Source: Corynespora cassiicola (lineage: Eukaryota > Ascomycota > Dothideomycetes > Pleosporales > Corynesporascaceae). From it: 64,000 nucleotides of DNA. Below the pieces are notes generated by a model that worked only from the letters and a program-made list of their open reading frames with translations, ran no database searches and was not told the origin of the DNA. The stretch spans positions 3,224,001 through 3,288,000 of the forward strand of contig JAEUWY010000006.1 of the NCBI GenBank assembly GCA_022059125.1. The letters are read 5' to 3'. The position numbers and the translations under genes were made by a program. Shown one piece after another: positions 31,761 through 43,180 of the stretch (positions are counted from its first letter, which is position 1; every line of letters starts with the position of its first letter).

Positions 31761-33270
31761 TGTTGCACCCCCAAAGAATGCAACTATCAAGTATGTGATG
31801 ATCGGATGATGCGCCCTGCTTGTGCTTGCTCAAGTTTTGCAAAAGATGCGATGGCAATCGAAATGCATCGAGGGCTCATCTCTTTTGTATGTTGCATGCG
31901 GGCTGTTACCACCAAGCCTTTGAACGGGTGAAAACATCTTGCGAGGCCGGCGTTCTTGCGCGAGGTCGTATAGCACCCTTGGCGGTGGATCTGCCAACAT
32001 CGTCTCGAGGTTTTGCTGTTGGCAATTGGCCGAGGCTAGCGCCAAGCCTCGCACAAGGATCTGACGGAAAGCACATTGTGGCAGTGCACGCTCCCCAGCC
32101 ATACGAAGGAATGTCCACGCGACAACCCAACCCTTCTGTTACTATGCGTTTGACAGGCTGAGAAAGGAGTCACGTGGGGAGGGCGAGGCCTTAGCTACCT
32201 CCTCATTGACCGGAAGGAGAAGAACTTGCCACGTCTATTCCTGCCTCGTCGAGACTTGATGGAAACAATCGTCAAATGCGTTGAGGTGGCTTCACGGCTC
32301 ATGGCCCCAACGTGTTTTCCTGCATGGGGACCAAGAGACAAACCGCTTTTCCTGGATTTGAATTGACGTAACAACGAAAAGAGCCACGTCACGATTCATT
32401 GGCTTTGGAATGATATGGGAATACATTTATTCAAGTGCAAGACGGGTACTTTCCCTTCAACTATAAATATGGCATTCGGTATATACAGATGCAACACAAG
32501 GACACTGTATCGTCACCCAGTCCTTGAAAGCTTTCTGGATCAAGAAGATGCAATCGCCGCTTACAATTTGTCCCAAGACATAGAGATACCCGTTCAATAC
32601 ACGGGGAGGTTCCAGTGCGCCCACAATACAACAATTTGTATCATGACCTATATGCATGCGAGCGAGCTTGAAGCGTACAATGACTTGTAAGACCGGAAAA
32701 AGAAGCCGTATTGTGTGGGAGTGACGCAGTCGGTTGCGGAATCCGGACCGGTGCCGAGCAGCTTGGCCTGGCCGGTGCAAGTTCTCTGATCTCAGGAAGC
32801 ACAGCCACGCTCCAAGTGACTCCGCCCACGGCGACAATGATTGAAAAAGCTAGTTCATCATTTGGAAAGCACGTGGTTGGAGGCTATGCTCAATCCTAAC
32901 ACATGCTCGAAGGTCAGAAAAGAGCACCATCGAAATGCACATGATTCGTCATCTCCACACCTTGCGTCCTCTGCGATTCGACATTCGCTTCATGTACCTG
33001 TCGCAGGGTATGCACCTCGTGAAATATCGATAAACCTTGGAATTATGTGATAAGAAAATACGTGAACCTAGCCTCTCTGATGCCACCATTCAGTTGTGGC
33101 ACATATACGATCACCCCTGAAATTGTAACATGTGAGCAAGAACGAAATTTATTAACAAACATGTGCATTTTTCGAGAGCCAAAAATTGGCGTTGTATCAA
33201 GTCACTCAAGAAGTTTTCTTTCTCGTGCCCGAATGAACCTGCTTAGGACAAGAACATCAAGTCTTGAACC
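31761..33270. other. Intergenic spacer before the GH55 gene
   Basis: About 1.5 kb between divergent starts. No gene-like frame, repeat or RNA was recognised; the GC content drops toward 33 kb. Confidence 0.45.
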
Positions 33271-36200
33271 ATGACTTTGACCAACCTTGGTTGCGTGCAG
33301 TATTTGTCCGCATTACTAGCTTTCTGTGTTACGGGTGGGTCACAGATATAACAGGAAAACTTGATTGTAAAATTCACATCGAACAGTGGCTGCCAATCTC
33401 CATTCAGCACCATTTCATGCTGAGGGGAACTACTGGCTTGGCCACCCCAAGCTCCGGCACGGTTTCGTGAGTACTCTCCACAAATTCGCATGTCCCCATA
33501 TTTATTGACCTTGACAGATGCCTTGGGCAGACCCTCCTGGGTACGAATTCTTCCGTAATGTCAGAGACTATGGCGCAAAAGGAGATGGGTAAGACCTGAA
33601 GCCCTGGGGAAACATTCTTCTCCTTGAGAAACAGATAGCTGATAGCTGACTGTAAAACTTGCAGTAAAACCGATGACACTGTCGCAATTAATCTGGCCAT
33701 TTATTCTACTAGCAGAACCAACAGTACGGATTCGAGGTGTGGCTGGAATACACAGTGTGGGTCCTCTTCTACCCTAGGCGCACTAGTCTACTTTCCTGTA
33801 CTTCACAATCTTTCCCGGAATGGTCGCAATGGGCTAAACTTAATAGCCTGGAGAATATCTTGTCAGTGCACCTATCATCCAGTACTATTACACGCAATTC
33901 GTCGGAGATGCGTTATCGCCACCTACAATCAAGGCGGCATCGAACTTCAAAAGCCCAGCACTGAATGCTTTGATTGACGTCAATCCATATGTTCCTGGTG
34001 AATCTGGCCCACCGCCAAACTGTAAGTCATATCAAAGCCTATTTTTCTTGCACCAGCTGAACGGTGAATAGATCCTGGAGTCCAATGGTACATCAACCAG
34101 GTACATCACTCAAAAGACTTGTCGCAATTCTCTGCTGACCATCCTTTAGAATATCGTAAGACGTCCGCCGCATTTAATGATCAAACTAATACACACACTA
34201 GTTCTTCCGCCAGATCCGCAATTTGAAACTTGACCTCACCGAAGTTCCGGATTCTGTGAATCCGATGTACGGAGTCCATTGGCAGGTGTCACAAGCTACC
34301 TCGCTGCAGAATATTGAAATCATGATGAAAAAGGGAAGTAAATCTCAAAATGGCATGTTTACTGAAAACGGAAGCGGAGGTTTCATCAGCGATGTTATCA
34401 TGCGCTTTGGAAACGTCGGGTGGGTGATCGGAAACCAGCAATTCCTTGGCCGTGAGTACCGAAGAAAAAGGTCATTCAGAGCCAATGCTTACCCATCAAA
34501 GGCGCACTCCAAATTTTCGATAACATGGAGGCCATAAAGTTAATTTGGGACTGGGGCACTGCTTGGAAGAACATCAACGTATTTGGTTCTTTCAAGGCAA
34601 TCAACGCAGAAACCTATGCTCCGAATGGTAACCAGGGCATTGGTTGTTTGTCCGTGATAGGTTAGTCGTGCGCAAATCCGATATAATTGGACTACTATAC
34701 AAGAAAGTGCGCCTCAAGAATTGAAGCTTACTGATCCGTAGATTCCATATTCAAAAACTCTCATTACGGAATCACCGTTGAGCCGGATACCGAAATCCCG
34801 AACCTGGTATTTGAAAATGTCGCTAGCTCCAATAGTCCTGTGCTCTTGCAGCACCTGGGACGGGAGAGAATCATAGTAGCTGCTGAGGAAGGATCTTTGA
34901 CTGATGGCATTGTGGTCGGCAGGCTTGTCAACGACACAACGGGAACAGTATTCGAGAACATCATACAAGAAGTACAACTCAACGATACTACTTCTCCAAA
35001 CCTGCGCGATAAGTCTGGAAAGATATTTGAGCGTTCCAGGCCCCAGTATGATTCTGTATCGATCGATCTCATTGTCAACGTGGTTGATGAGGGTGTTAAG
35101 AATGACGCTGCTAGTGGAGACCAAAGTAGAAAGATTAACGATATCCTCGAAAATCATGTCGGCAAGGTAATTTTCTTTCCAGCTGGCGTGTATATTCTCG
35201 AAGATACCGTTTTTGTGCCCATCGGATCTAGACTCGTGGGTGAGGGATGGACGCAGCTGATGGCTAGTGGATCAAAATTTTCGGACGAAGAAAACCCCAG
35301 AACTATGCTCAAGTAAGTCTATTATTGAGGTATTTGACTATTCAGAAAGGTACAAACAACTGACATGTATCGAAAGAATAGCGAACCCAGGGGATCGGGG
35401 TATTGTCGAGTTGTCAGATTTCCTCTTCACTGTCCGCGGAAATACAGCCGGTGCTGTATTAGTCGAATGGAATATTCATGAATCATTCCAAGGTTCTGCG
35501 GGGATTTGGGACTGCCATTTCCGTGTCGGAGGGGCCAAGGGCTCAGGTCTGATACTGGAAGAATGCCCAAAAAGCCAAACCAGCATCGAAGACACATGCA
35601 AAGCAGCTTCACTCCTGCTCCACATTACGCCAAGTTCTTCAGGCTACTTCGAAAACATCTGGGCTTGGACTGCAGACCATGACATTGATGCAAAAATTGA
35701 CCCTAAAAAAGACATTAATACCCAAGATCAGATGACAAATGTGTTTTCGGCACGCGGTATTCTAGTAGAGTCCCAGGGCCCGACGTGGATGTATGCCACT
35801 GCAGCCGAGCACAACGCGCTGTATAATACAACTTTCATAAAGCCAAGGATATTTACGTCGCACTTCTGCAGACAGAGACACCCTACTACCAGCCAGGTAT
35901 ACCGGCTTCTGCTGTCTTTGCTCCGGGTCGTTTTCCTGGCGATCCCGATTTTAGCGAGTGCAAAGGACGGTTTCATTGCGAGTCAGCATGGGCACTTCGC
36001 ATTGCCGAGTCCAGCGATATTGTGATCCATGGGGCTGGGATGTACACTTTCTTTGACAGTTATTTCGAATGCTCCGCCGGCAATTCCAAGTCGCACGCTA
36101 TCTGCGTTGAGCGAGTCTTTGGGATCGAGAATAGTACGAGGATTAAGGTGTTCAACGTCTATACTGTTGGTTCAAAGGAAATCATATCTGCCAAGTAAGT

Positions 36201-36330
36201 CTTTCCGACACTCCAATTTTCGTCAATGATATTAATCATGAATAGGGGGGAAAAGCCGGTTCTCATGACGGGCAAAAATAGAAGAGGGTATAGCACGGAA
36301 ATAGCTGCGTTCCTTCCACTGGCTATTTGA
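33271..36330 (+). pseudogene. GH55 exo-beta-1,3-glucanase gene with one-base deletion
   Basis: Twelve exons can be traced: 33271-33334, 33387-33466, 33518-33588, 33665-33797, 33847-34021, 34072-34100, 34150-34155, 34202-34451, 34502-34660, 34742-35312, 35377-36194 and 36246-36330. All introns are GT-AG with compatible phases. The signal peptide is MTLTNLGCVQYLSALLAFCVT. The paired pectate-lyase-like domains of GH55 show as FRNVRDYGAKGDGKTDD, ALVYFPPGEYLVS, IIQYYYTQFVGD and FFRQIRN, and again as NDILENHVGKVIFFPAGVYILEDT. The enzyme would release glucose from beta-1,3-glucan outside the cell. In exon 11 the frame is lost after the Asn codon at 35825-35827: similarity continues in the next frame to a normal C-terminus, so exactly one base is missing there. 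About 813 residues otherwise. A sequencing error cannot be excluded. Confidence 0.8.
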
Positions 36331-37685
36331 CAGCCACTCCCCTACTATTACAAGTCCTTTTTTGGCTGTTGAGACCTTTCATTAGAAGATTCTAGTAATA
36401 ATAATCCTAATCGTCTCTTAATCAATGACTTCCAAGTACACAAGATAGTACCACTGAAGAATTTCCATCTGCAGCTGGCTCGGTGCGGAACTCCAGCTAC
36501 GCCATCATTCAATAATCTACCAGTCAATACAACCTATCATTCGGCTTATACTAACATAATCAACTTCCAGATTTTAACATCTTTGGAGAAATCAAGCAAA
36601 GAGTTATCATTTTTGAACCCAGAACTTCTTTTCAACCCACTTCGCGAAGCTTATGGACTTTTGGTCGACAAAGAGAGAATAAATGTGCAATCCACAGAAC
36701 AACAGACCATAAAATATTTACCGAGACAATCCAAACTAGTGCATTGTTAGAACCCGTTATCCACCAAATCAGCTTTATGAGATTGTCTCGAAAGATGCGA
36801 TAAACAAGCATGATTCGAAATGGTGGGAGCTAGAAGAACCACCGATTCTCTTCCACAGACTCAGCGAGGTAGCCCCGGAATCCAACCTCAATTTCACCGG
36901 CGATAAAGTGAAAAAAAGCAACGATCAAAGTGGCGATATCTCAGACTCCGTTCAGCCATGCGGTATCGCTTTTGGGCCGGCCATTTCGCCGATTAACACA
37001 GGTTGCATCGCGTTTGTGGCCATGTTGAGAGCAATGAAAATGCCAAAGGAAGCAAAGCTTATATTTTTTTTTTCAAAGAAAGCGAGAGATGTGCGTTATA
37101 TACAGCAATTGTCTTCTCGGTCGCAGTATTGGGAGGCGCTGATGCCGAAAGTAGCGAAACACTAGGAACCCAAAGAGAATCCGAGCGGGATCTGCAGGAC
37201 TGGCATGGCCAGAAGCCTCCAGATTACTTCACGACATGAATATCGAGCCTTGAATTAAGCTTAACAGTCCAGCGATACAAACTATTCTGTTGAGAATACT
37301 AGTGATTAAAGCGTGAGTGGTGCACATACCTAAGTTGTTGACAGAGCCAGAATTGCCTAGTTTTCGAAACGCTCGCTGTCATACTCGGGGCCAGCCTCAC
37401 AGGTGTGACTGTCAAGGCGTATTATTCGTTCCTTTTCAGTGCGTTTTCTCGTCTTTCTTAAAATATAGGGTCACTGGGTCCTTGGTGAAGGGTGCGTAGG
37501 AATATAACTGTACTATCATCCGATAATTCCCTCTACTCAAGAACCCTAGTAGTTATTGTTTCTACTGATATGGCTCTTCCAAGATCAAGACCTTTTCTGA
37601 ATCATTTTCCACCATGAAATTACATTCGCCGAGCCCCAATTCTCGCCGCTAAATGAGCCAGGCTTCTCGCCCTGACCCTATTACA
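36331..37685. other. Unresolved region with overlapping coding-like frames
   Basis: Plus-strand frames stay open for about 125 codons (ending near 36748) and about 140 codons (about 36744-37164). They contain protein-like stretches such as KWWELEEPPILFHRLSEVAPESN, but no ATG-led, spliceable gene could be assembled and no family was recognised. The area may hold a decayed gene or be open by chance in AT-rich DNA. Confidence 0.3.
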
Positions 37686-38354
37686 CTATTCTTGACCACT
37701 CTTCAATAAGTCATCCCTACTCTTTTTCCAGTCTGAATAAAGCTTTTTGTCACTACCATCTTGTTCTTTACATTCGTATTCCATCTGATGCCAGATAACC
37801 AGCTGCTCTGCAAACCCATCGTTTGGCGTAATGACGTCGCGATGCCTTCTCACCAATGCTAGTGCAGTGGGATAGTCGAGACGGAGCTTTCTCATTATGT
37901 AAGCGACGACAACGGAGCCGCTCCTGGAAATTCCCTGCAAGCAATGCACTAAGACGCGCGGTTGCCGGGTTTTGGCGCACAGGGTGCCTGTAAGTTCGCA
38001 ATGTTCCTCAGCAGACTCGTCTTTCTGCTCCCCTCCCAAAGCATTCTTGATCCAATCACAGGCTTCTTCAACCAACTCTAGCAGATCATCAAGTGCGTCA
38101 TCTTCCAGAGGAAGCGTTTTGTGGGCGATTTCGAACTCTGGGGGAATTGACGGCCAGGCGCGTCGATTCATGGCGGTGAGAACGTGAGTTATCTCATGTT
38201 GCTGAAGCTGCGAAGGGGAACTGGGGACAATTATACTAAACAATGTTAAATACAGGTGATCATTTGGAGGTGTGACTGGGAGGAGGTACTCGGAAATGTA
38301 TAATCCTGGAATCTCGTCGAGACTTGCAAAATTGGTACCCTTGATAGAAGGCAT
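37686..38354 (-). CDS. Dual-specificity protein phosphatase
   Basis: Exon 1 is 38354-38290 and exon 2 is 38220-37686, with a 69-nt intron that is stop-free and in frame. Its removal gives PGLYISDSPSQLQQHEITHVLTAMN, the standard DSP N-terminal strand. The product has 199 residues. The P-loop is VHCLQGISRSGSV (catalytic Cys about 115, Arg about 121) and is followed by AYIMRKLRLDYPTALALVRRHRDVITPNDGFAEQL, the helix typical of MAP-kinase-phosphatase-like DSPs. A general-acid Asp lies in the LPLEDDALDDLL segment. An acidic insert (EQKDESAEEH) precedes the P-loop. It likely dephosphorylates phospho-Tyr/Thr proteins in the cytosol or nucleus; no docking domain is seen. An unspliced reading would add 23 residues. 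Confidence 0.85.
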   Translation of the reverse strand: MPSIKGTNFASLDEIPGLYISEYLLPVTPPNDHLYLTLFSIIVPSSPSQLQQHEITHVLTAMNRRAWPSIPPEFEIAHKTLPLEDDALDDLLELVEEACDWIKNALGGEQKDESAEEHCELTGTLCAKTRQPRVLVHCLQGISRSGSVVVAYIMRKLRLDYPTALALVRRHRDVITPNDGFAEQLVIWHQMEYECKEQDGSDKKLYSDWKKSRDDLLKSGQE

Positions 38355-38757
38355 CCTGCCAGTGGAACCTGCAAATAATTAAAGAGCCGAAGGGTGCAGA
38401 GCAAGAAACTGCAAAAGAGTAGAGCCACTTGTTTTGACTGATGTGGTTGCCTGGATTAGTCATGCCATCGATCCTTCAGCTGGCGCCTGCACTTGTTATG
38501 AACGTGTTATCTACTCAAAGTTCCCGAGGGCTTGAAATAATGTTATGAAAATGAGTTGACTTTTAATTTATAAATACTGGATTTTAGATAATTGATGTAC
38601 ATGCATGACCTTGATCTGTTAATTTCGACAATCGGCCCGATAGTTTTGGCCGATGTTGCTGAAATAAGAGACAGACTTATGTGGCGATCGATGATGATAT
38701 AACCCAAGTAAATCATCTGGGAAAAGGTTGTCTACATTTGCGGCGAGCGCTCTGGGA
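38355..38757. other. Short intergenic region
   Basis: About 400 bp, AT-rich. It contains the promoter of the phosphatase and the 3' flank of the permease. No motif was singled out. Confidence 0.45.
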
Positions 38758-40451
38758 CTAGAGTTCCTGGTATATCAAATGTCTCGTGTAGTATAGGACA
38801 AGGCCCAACAACCAGATGGCAACTAGAATGACGGCCTGCACAGGCGCAAACACTGCCCCTCGAATAACGACAAACCCGCTGATCACGGCGAATAGAATGG
38901 GGATGAGGATAAACGGTTTGACGGGACGTTGAAGCTCAGGTTCTTTCCAACGAAGTATGATGGCACCGAGTACCGTTAAAAAGAAAAAGGCGTATTCAGC
39001 AAGGCCATTGAGTGTCAAGAGCATACGCATGTTGCCAAGCAGAATGTAAATTGCGGAAAGAACTGTGTTCAAGATGAGAGCATTACTTCCAAAGGATCAG
39101 CAGCTAGACATGGAACGATGCGGTTGATGACTCACATAGGTGATTCCCCTTTATCCAATGCTTCTTCCGGGCTTTCTTCGGGCTCATCACTCTTCGAAAT
39201 CTTGTAAGGACCAACTTGACCTACTGTGCCTAGTACCGAGGGGATCCAGGTCTTGTTGGCTGCGGCTACAGTCATTCTACCTGCAACGAAAGAATTACCC
39301 AAAGCGGAGCCAGCGATAACGAGGCATATGAGAACAGTTGCAAAGTAAGCTACTCCTTTGCCAAGAAAGTGTGTGACGGCAGTCTGTATTGAGACACGTA
39401 AGCGGAGTCAAGATCAGGTGTGTTGAAAACGTACGACAGCAGCAGCATCGGTTAGGGAAACTTCTTTCCAAGGCAGTAGAACATAGTATACGGCGTTTGC
39501 AGCAACGTAGCAAACTATAATGGTAGGAATTGCCGTATTAATAGATAATGGGAGTTGTCGCTTGGGATTACGAAGTTCAGCTGCGACGTAGTTGGCCTGG
39601 CTGAATTAGCGTGGAAACTTTGGCACCCGAGAAAAGCTTACCTTGTCCCATCCTGAGTACGCCCAAAGAGCACCGTAAAGGGCCGTGCTATAGAATCCTA
39701 GCGACTGCCATGCACTAACGTTCTTCCAGTCAAGCGGACTACCATCAGGCAAGATGGACTCTCTAGGCTCAAACCATCCTCGGGAGTGCCAATCACCACC
39801 TCCTAGATCGTTGTGTCCTCCAACGAATACAAAGACGGCCGTAAGACCGGCAATGATGAGGAGGAGGATCGAAAACAGCTTTATCACGACGAAGAAGTTT
39901 CCCAGTCTTGTACTCGTTTTTGTGCTTATCGAATTGAGTGTGCTGACGGTGACAAGCACCAGGAGGGAGAAGAGCTTATGCGTGATTGGCGGTGACGGCT
40001 CATTGATACCCAGGCTGGAGTATATGCTTTCCACGAACACGATACTCAAGATTGCGAGTGTAGCAGGCATTGTTGCTACGATCCACGACCAAGCTGCCAT
40101 GTACCCGAAGACCTCCCCATATATGTGGCTAAGGTAGGGCTGGATACCTCCTTCGCCAGGAAATGCAGTGCCCAGTTCAGCCATGGTTAGAGCACCAGTC
40201 CATGCGAGAATCCCACCCAGGAGCCAGATGAGTAGTGCAGCACCTGGGGACGGAACATTGGCGTCTACCGGACCCGGTGAAGAGAAGATACCCGAGCCAA
40301 TGACTATGCTGATGAGGAGAGCGAAGCCGTCCAGTGCGCCCAGGCGCTTGGCGAACGTGCCTTGAGGCTCTCGCTCCTCCTGAACAACGGGAACTTCATC
40401 TGTAGCGCCATCCTCCGTCTGAAGGAGCGGTGTTGTTTCTGTCGAAGCCAT
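38758..40451 (-). CDS. Amino-acid permease, APC superfamily (LAT/Mup1-like)
   Basis: Exons 40451-39642, 39596-39435, 39383-39136 and 39085-38758 (introns 45, 51 and 50 nt) encode 515 residues. The first helix has IVIGSGIFSSPGPV, the unwound GSGIFSSP substrate-binding motif of the LAT/methionine-permease branch. Helix 3 begins ALTMAELGTAFPGEGGIQPYL, and exon 2 starts ANYVAAELRNPKRQLPLSI, the conserved loop after TM6. About twelve helices are expected, with short soluble ends. It is likely a plasma-membrane amino-acid importer; high-affinity methionine uptake (Mup1) is the nearest characterised fungal role but specificity is not provable here. It shares a 249-bp divergent promoter with an MFS gene. 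Confidence 0.88.
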
Positions 40452-40700
40452 CGTGATGGAAGTGATGGAAGAAGATGGCCGTGACTGGAGGAGGTTGAGG
40501 CTGGCGAATTACCTTATCGGCCGCGGCAATTGCGTGATTGGACGGATTTTGCCATCTCGGCCATCTCGGCTTAGTGGCGGCGTTGCTTACATATACACCG
40601 CTCCCCACCCATAAGATGGGGAGAGCACGATTTTTCCACGGCATCTTCTTGGCTTTCTTTGTTTTTACGCGGAGAGGCTTTGCATCGTGTGGTTGATCCG
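40452..40700. promoter_or_regulatory. Short divergent promoter, permease/MFS pair
   Basis: Only 249 bp separate the two starts. A direct repeat of CCATCTCGG lies at 40552-40569, a CTTATC (GATA-factor site) near 40512, and a CATATACA box near 40590. Co-regulation of the two transporters is plausible. Confidence 0.5.
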
Positions 40701-42305
40701 ATGAATCCCATCGCAGACGAGCAGCAGCCACTGCTTGGGCCTGTGCTCGAGGATCCCGAGGATGCCATCTCGATCAAGCACAACGGCATCACTGAAAATA
40801 TCGAGTTTGAAGTCGGCGATCCAGAAGACCCGAGACAATGGACAAAAAGGTTCAGGTGGTTTATCGTTTTGCTACTTGCATTGATGGCGTTTACAGTGTA
40901 TGAAATCTTCTTGCATCACATGATTCATACTGACGGCAACCGCAGAACATTCACGTGCATCAGTGTTGTCCCAGTTGCAACGCGCATAGTTGATGAGCTT
41001 TCCGGACCGAATGAATCTACCAGCTCCACCAGTGCACTACTCGTCACGATCTGGGAACTAGGAGAGGCCGCTGGGCCGCTTTTGATCGCCCCGCTATCTG
41101 AATTACTTGGCCGCTATCCCGTTGTCAATACTTGCAACCTGTTTTTCATCCTCTCCACGCTCCTTGCAGCGTCTAGTAGCAGTACCGGACTGTTCATCGT
41201 AGCTAGGATGTTGACGGGCCTCACAGTCGCAGCAAATGTCTTGAATCCAGCCATCATAGGAGACTTATTCGAAAATGAAGAGAGGGGAAGTGCAATGAGT
41301 TTGGTCGCACTAGCACCGCTTCTTGGTGGTGCCATTGGCCCGGCAATCAGTGGAGCAATCGCACAGACGCTTGGTTGGCGATGGGTGCTGCTTATGGCGG
41401 CCGGCCTCGCCACCTGCTGCGAGATTGTTTTCCTTGTCTGCTTCCGCGAAACGTACAGCATCCGCATTTTGAAAAAGCGCGCAATGCGACTATCTCGGGA
41501 ACGAGATGATTTTGCGCTGGTGAAAAAGAAGAAGAATACGCACGAAGACATCAAGAAGTTGTGGCATGCCGTTACGAGGCCTTTTGCGGTCCTTTTCGGG
41601 TCGAGTGTCTTGATGCTACTTTCGCTATTTGGGTCCGTCTGTTTCACTTATTTCTACATCATGTCGATATCGTTGCCATACATCCTGCAGGATATCTACG
41701 GATTTACACCTGCACAGACTGGTTCAGCATTCATGTCTTTCAGTAAGTATTTCACCTAACTGACCAGCGATATCCATTACCCAAAGCTAATTTTCTATCT
41801 TTTAGGCGTTGGTTCCTTCCTATCTGTCATCATCTGCAATTCCACACTTGACAGAATCTACATCTACCTCCGCTCTGGCTCAGCCTCTGGGACTGGAAAG
41901 CCCGAGTACCGCCTGCCGGTAGCCATGGCAGGTGGATTTTTCATTCCTGCCATCGTTGCTGCATATGGCTGGATCACACAGTATCAGCTTCCGGTAGCGT
42001 TTTTACTTTTTACTGTCGCACTCCTCGGCTTCACGCTGATGTTCGTTATGATACCTATTTCGGCTTACGTAGTTGACGCTTTTGGTAATTACTCTGCAAG
42101 TGCGATGACGGGCGTCATTGTCATGAGGTGTTTGATGGGGACTTTCCTTCCTCTAGCCATGGGACCGTTACAGGATAGACTTGGATGGGGCTTGGCGTTC
42201 AGTTGCTTGGGGATCGCTAGCATAGCGTTGGCAATAATTCCTGTCCTGATCGTAAGGTATGGAGAAAAATGGAGACAGAGGAGCGAATTCACAAGAGATG
42301 TTTAA
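40701..42305 (+). CDS. MFS transporter, DHA1 drug:H+ antiporter type
   Basis: Exons 40701-40897, 40946-41742 and 41806-42305 encode 497 residues. Intron 1 (48 nt) is stop-free and in frame; splicing it yields AFTVTFTCISVVPVAT, the usual first helix. Motifs are LLVTIWELGEAAGPLLIAPLSELLGRYPV (motif A region), GPAISGAIAQTLGWRWVLLMAAG (motif C and the WRW after TM5) and a basic central loop. The last half continues through LDRIYIYLRSGSASGTGKPEYRLP. Twelve helices are expected. It probably exports small molecules at the plasma membrane; the substrate is unknown. The start is the first ATG (MNPIADEQQPLLG); the upstream frame begins only with TTG. Confidence 0.87.
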
Positions 42306-42931
42306 TGCCCTTGGCCGGCGTTTTGTGGATAGAAAAATCATTAGAAAATAAAGTTTACATTATGTTCGCGATTTAGACGGCCAATATGATCCATGGAGAG
42401 AAAGCTCGAAGAATTCCACTGCAGTGAGTGCTTTTGATTTGGGCAAGTAGACTACGCAATGCCAATTTCATACGACCTCATACGCACCTGTGCCAGCAAT
42501 GGCTGTTCCAGAGCACAGCCATATTATATGCCGCTCAAATGCTGTAGTAAATCCTACCAAGGAGGATAATAGCAGGTTGCTCAAATTCCGTACGCCTCTT
42601 GAAAGAAAAGGTCGCTATCTACAAGTTATAACCATTTGGCAGCCAAGCAAGATAAACAGGGGAAATCTTTCATTAGTCGGAGGTTCTGAGGACTTTCTAC
42701 CAGCTTTCACTGCATGTTGAATGCAGGAAGAAGCTAAACAATTGATACAAGAAATCATCCAAAGCACACCTCAACATTCCTTCCACCAGAATTGGATCTA
42801 AGACCATATTCCTCATCAGCGTATTCGAGTGCGCATCTGAAATTTTGTTTTTGAATTATCAAACTAGGAAATAATCCAAGGTTAGTGACTCAACATAGTC
42901 ATTTCTCGAAATATGTCTGACTTGCCGGAGA
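42306..42931. other. Intergenic, convergent 3' regions
   Basis: No gene or repeat was recognised; a short plus-strand frame of 76 codons lacks any motif. Confidence 0.45.
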
Positions 42932-43180
42932 TCAGTGATCAGTATCACAGTGGAAAACAACCCCGCGCCCATTAGGGCAGACTATTGCGGGAGAATGAAT
43001 GTGGCAAGAGCCCCCAGGGCTACTTGGACAACAGTATTCGCATTCTGCCGTGTTCCAAACGCTACAGCCATTAGGCGGCGCACATACACGTCTTGCTTCC
43101 AAAGCCGCAGGAGCAGGCACTCCTGGGAGCGCAACAGCTGCCGTGAGGATTGTAGTGAGGATTGCAATAGATGACTTCAT
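42932..43180 (-). CDS. Small secreted cysteine-rich protein
   Basis: An intronless 82-residue protein. MKSSIAILTTILTAAVALPGVPAPA is a signal peptide, possibly followed by a Leu-Glu-Ala-Arg-Arg processing site. The mature part has eight cysteines in the order C-C-C-CC-C-C-C within about 47 residues (VCAPPNGCSVWNTAECEYCC, then SCHIHS, VCPNG, FHCD). A TATAAATA-like box lies about 45 nt upstream of the ATG. Small, Cys-rich, secreted proteins of this kind include apoplastic proteins and candidate effectors; I recognise no family, and no activity is claimed. Confidence 0.72.
   Translation of the reverse strand: MKSSIAILTTILTAAVALPGVPAPAALEARRVCAPPNGCSVWNTAECEYCCPSSPGGSCHIHSPAIVCPNGRGVVFHCDTDH

Noticed and set aside
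32415..32690. 91-codon plus-strand frame upstream of the GH55 gene
   Set aside because: No signal, motif or neighbour support; opposed by a longer minus-strand frame of similarly random composition.
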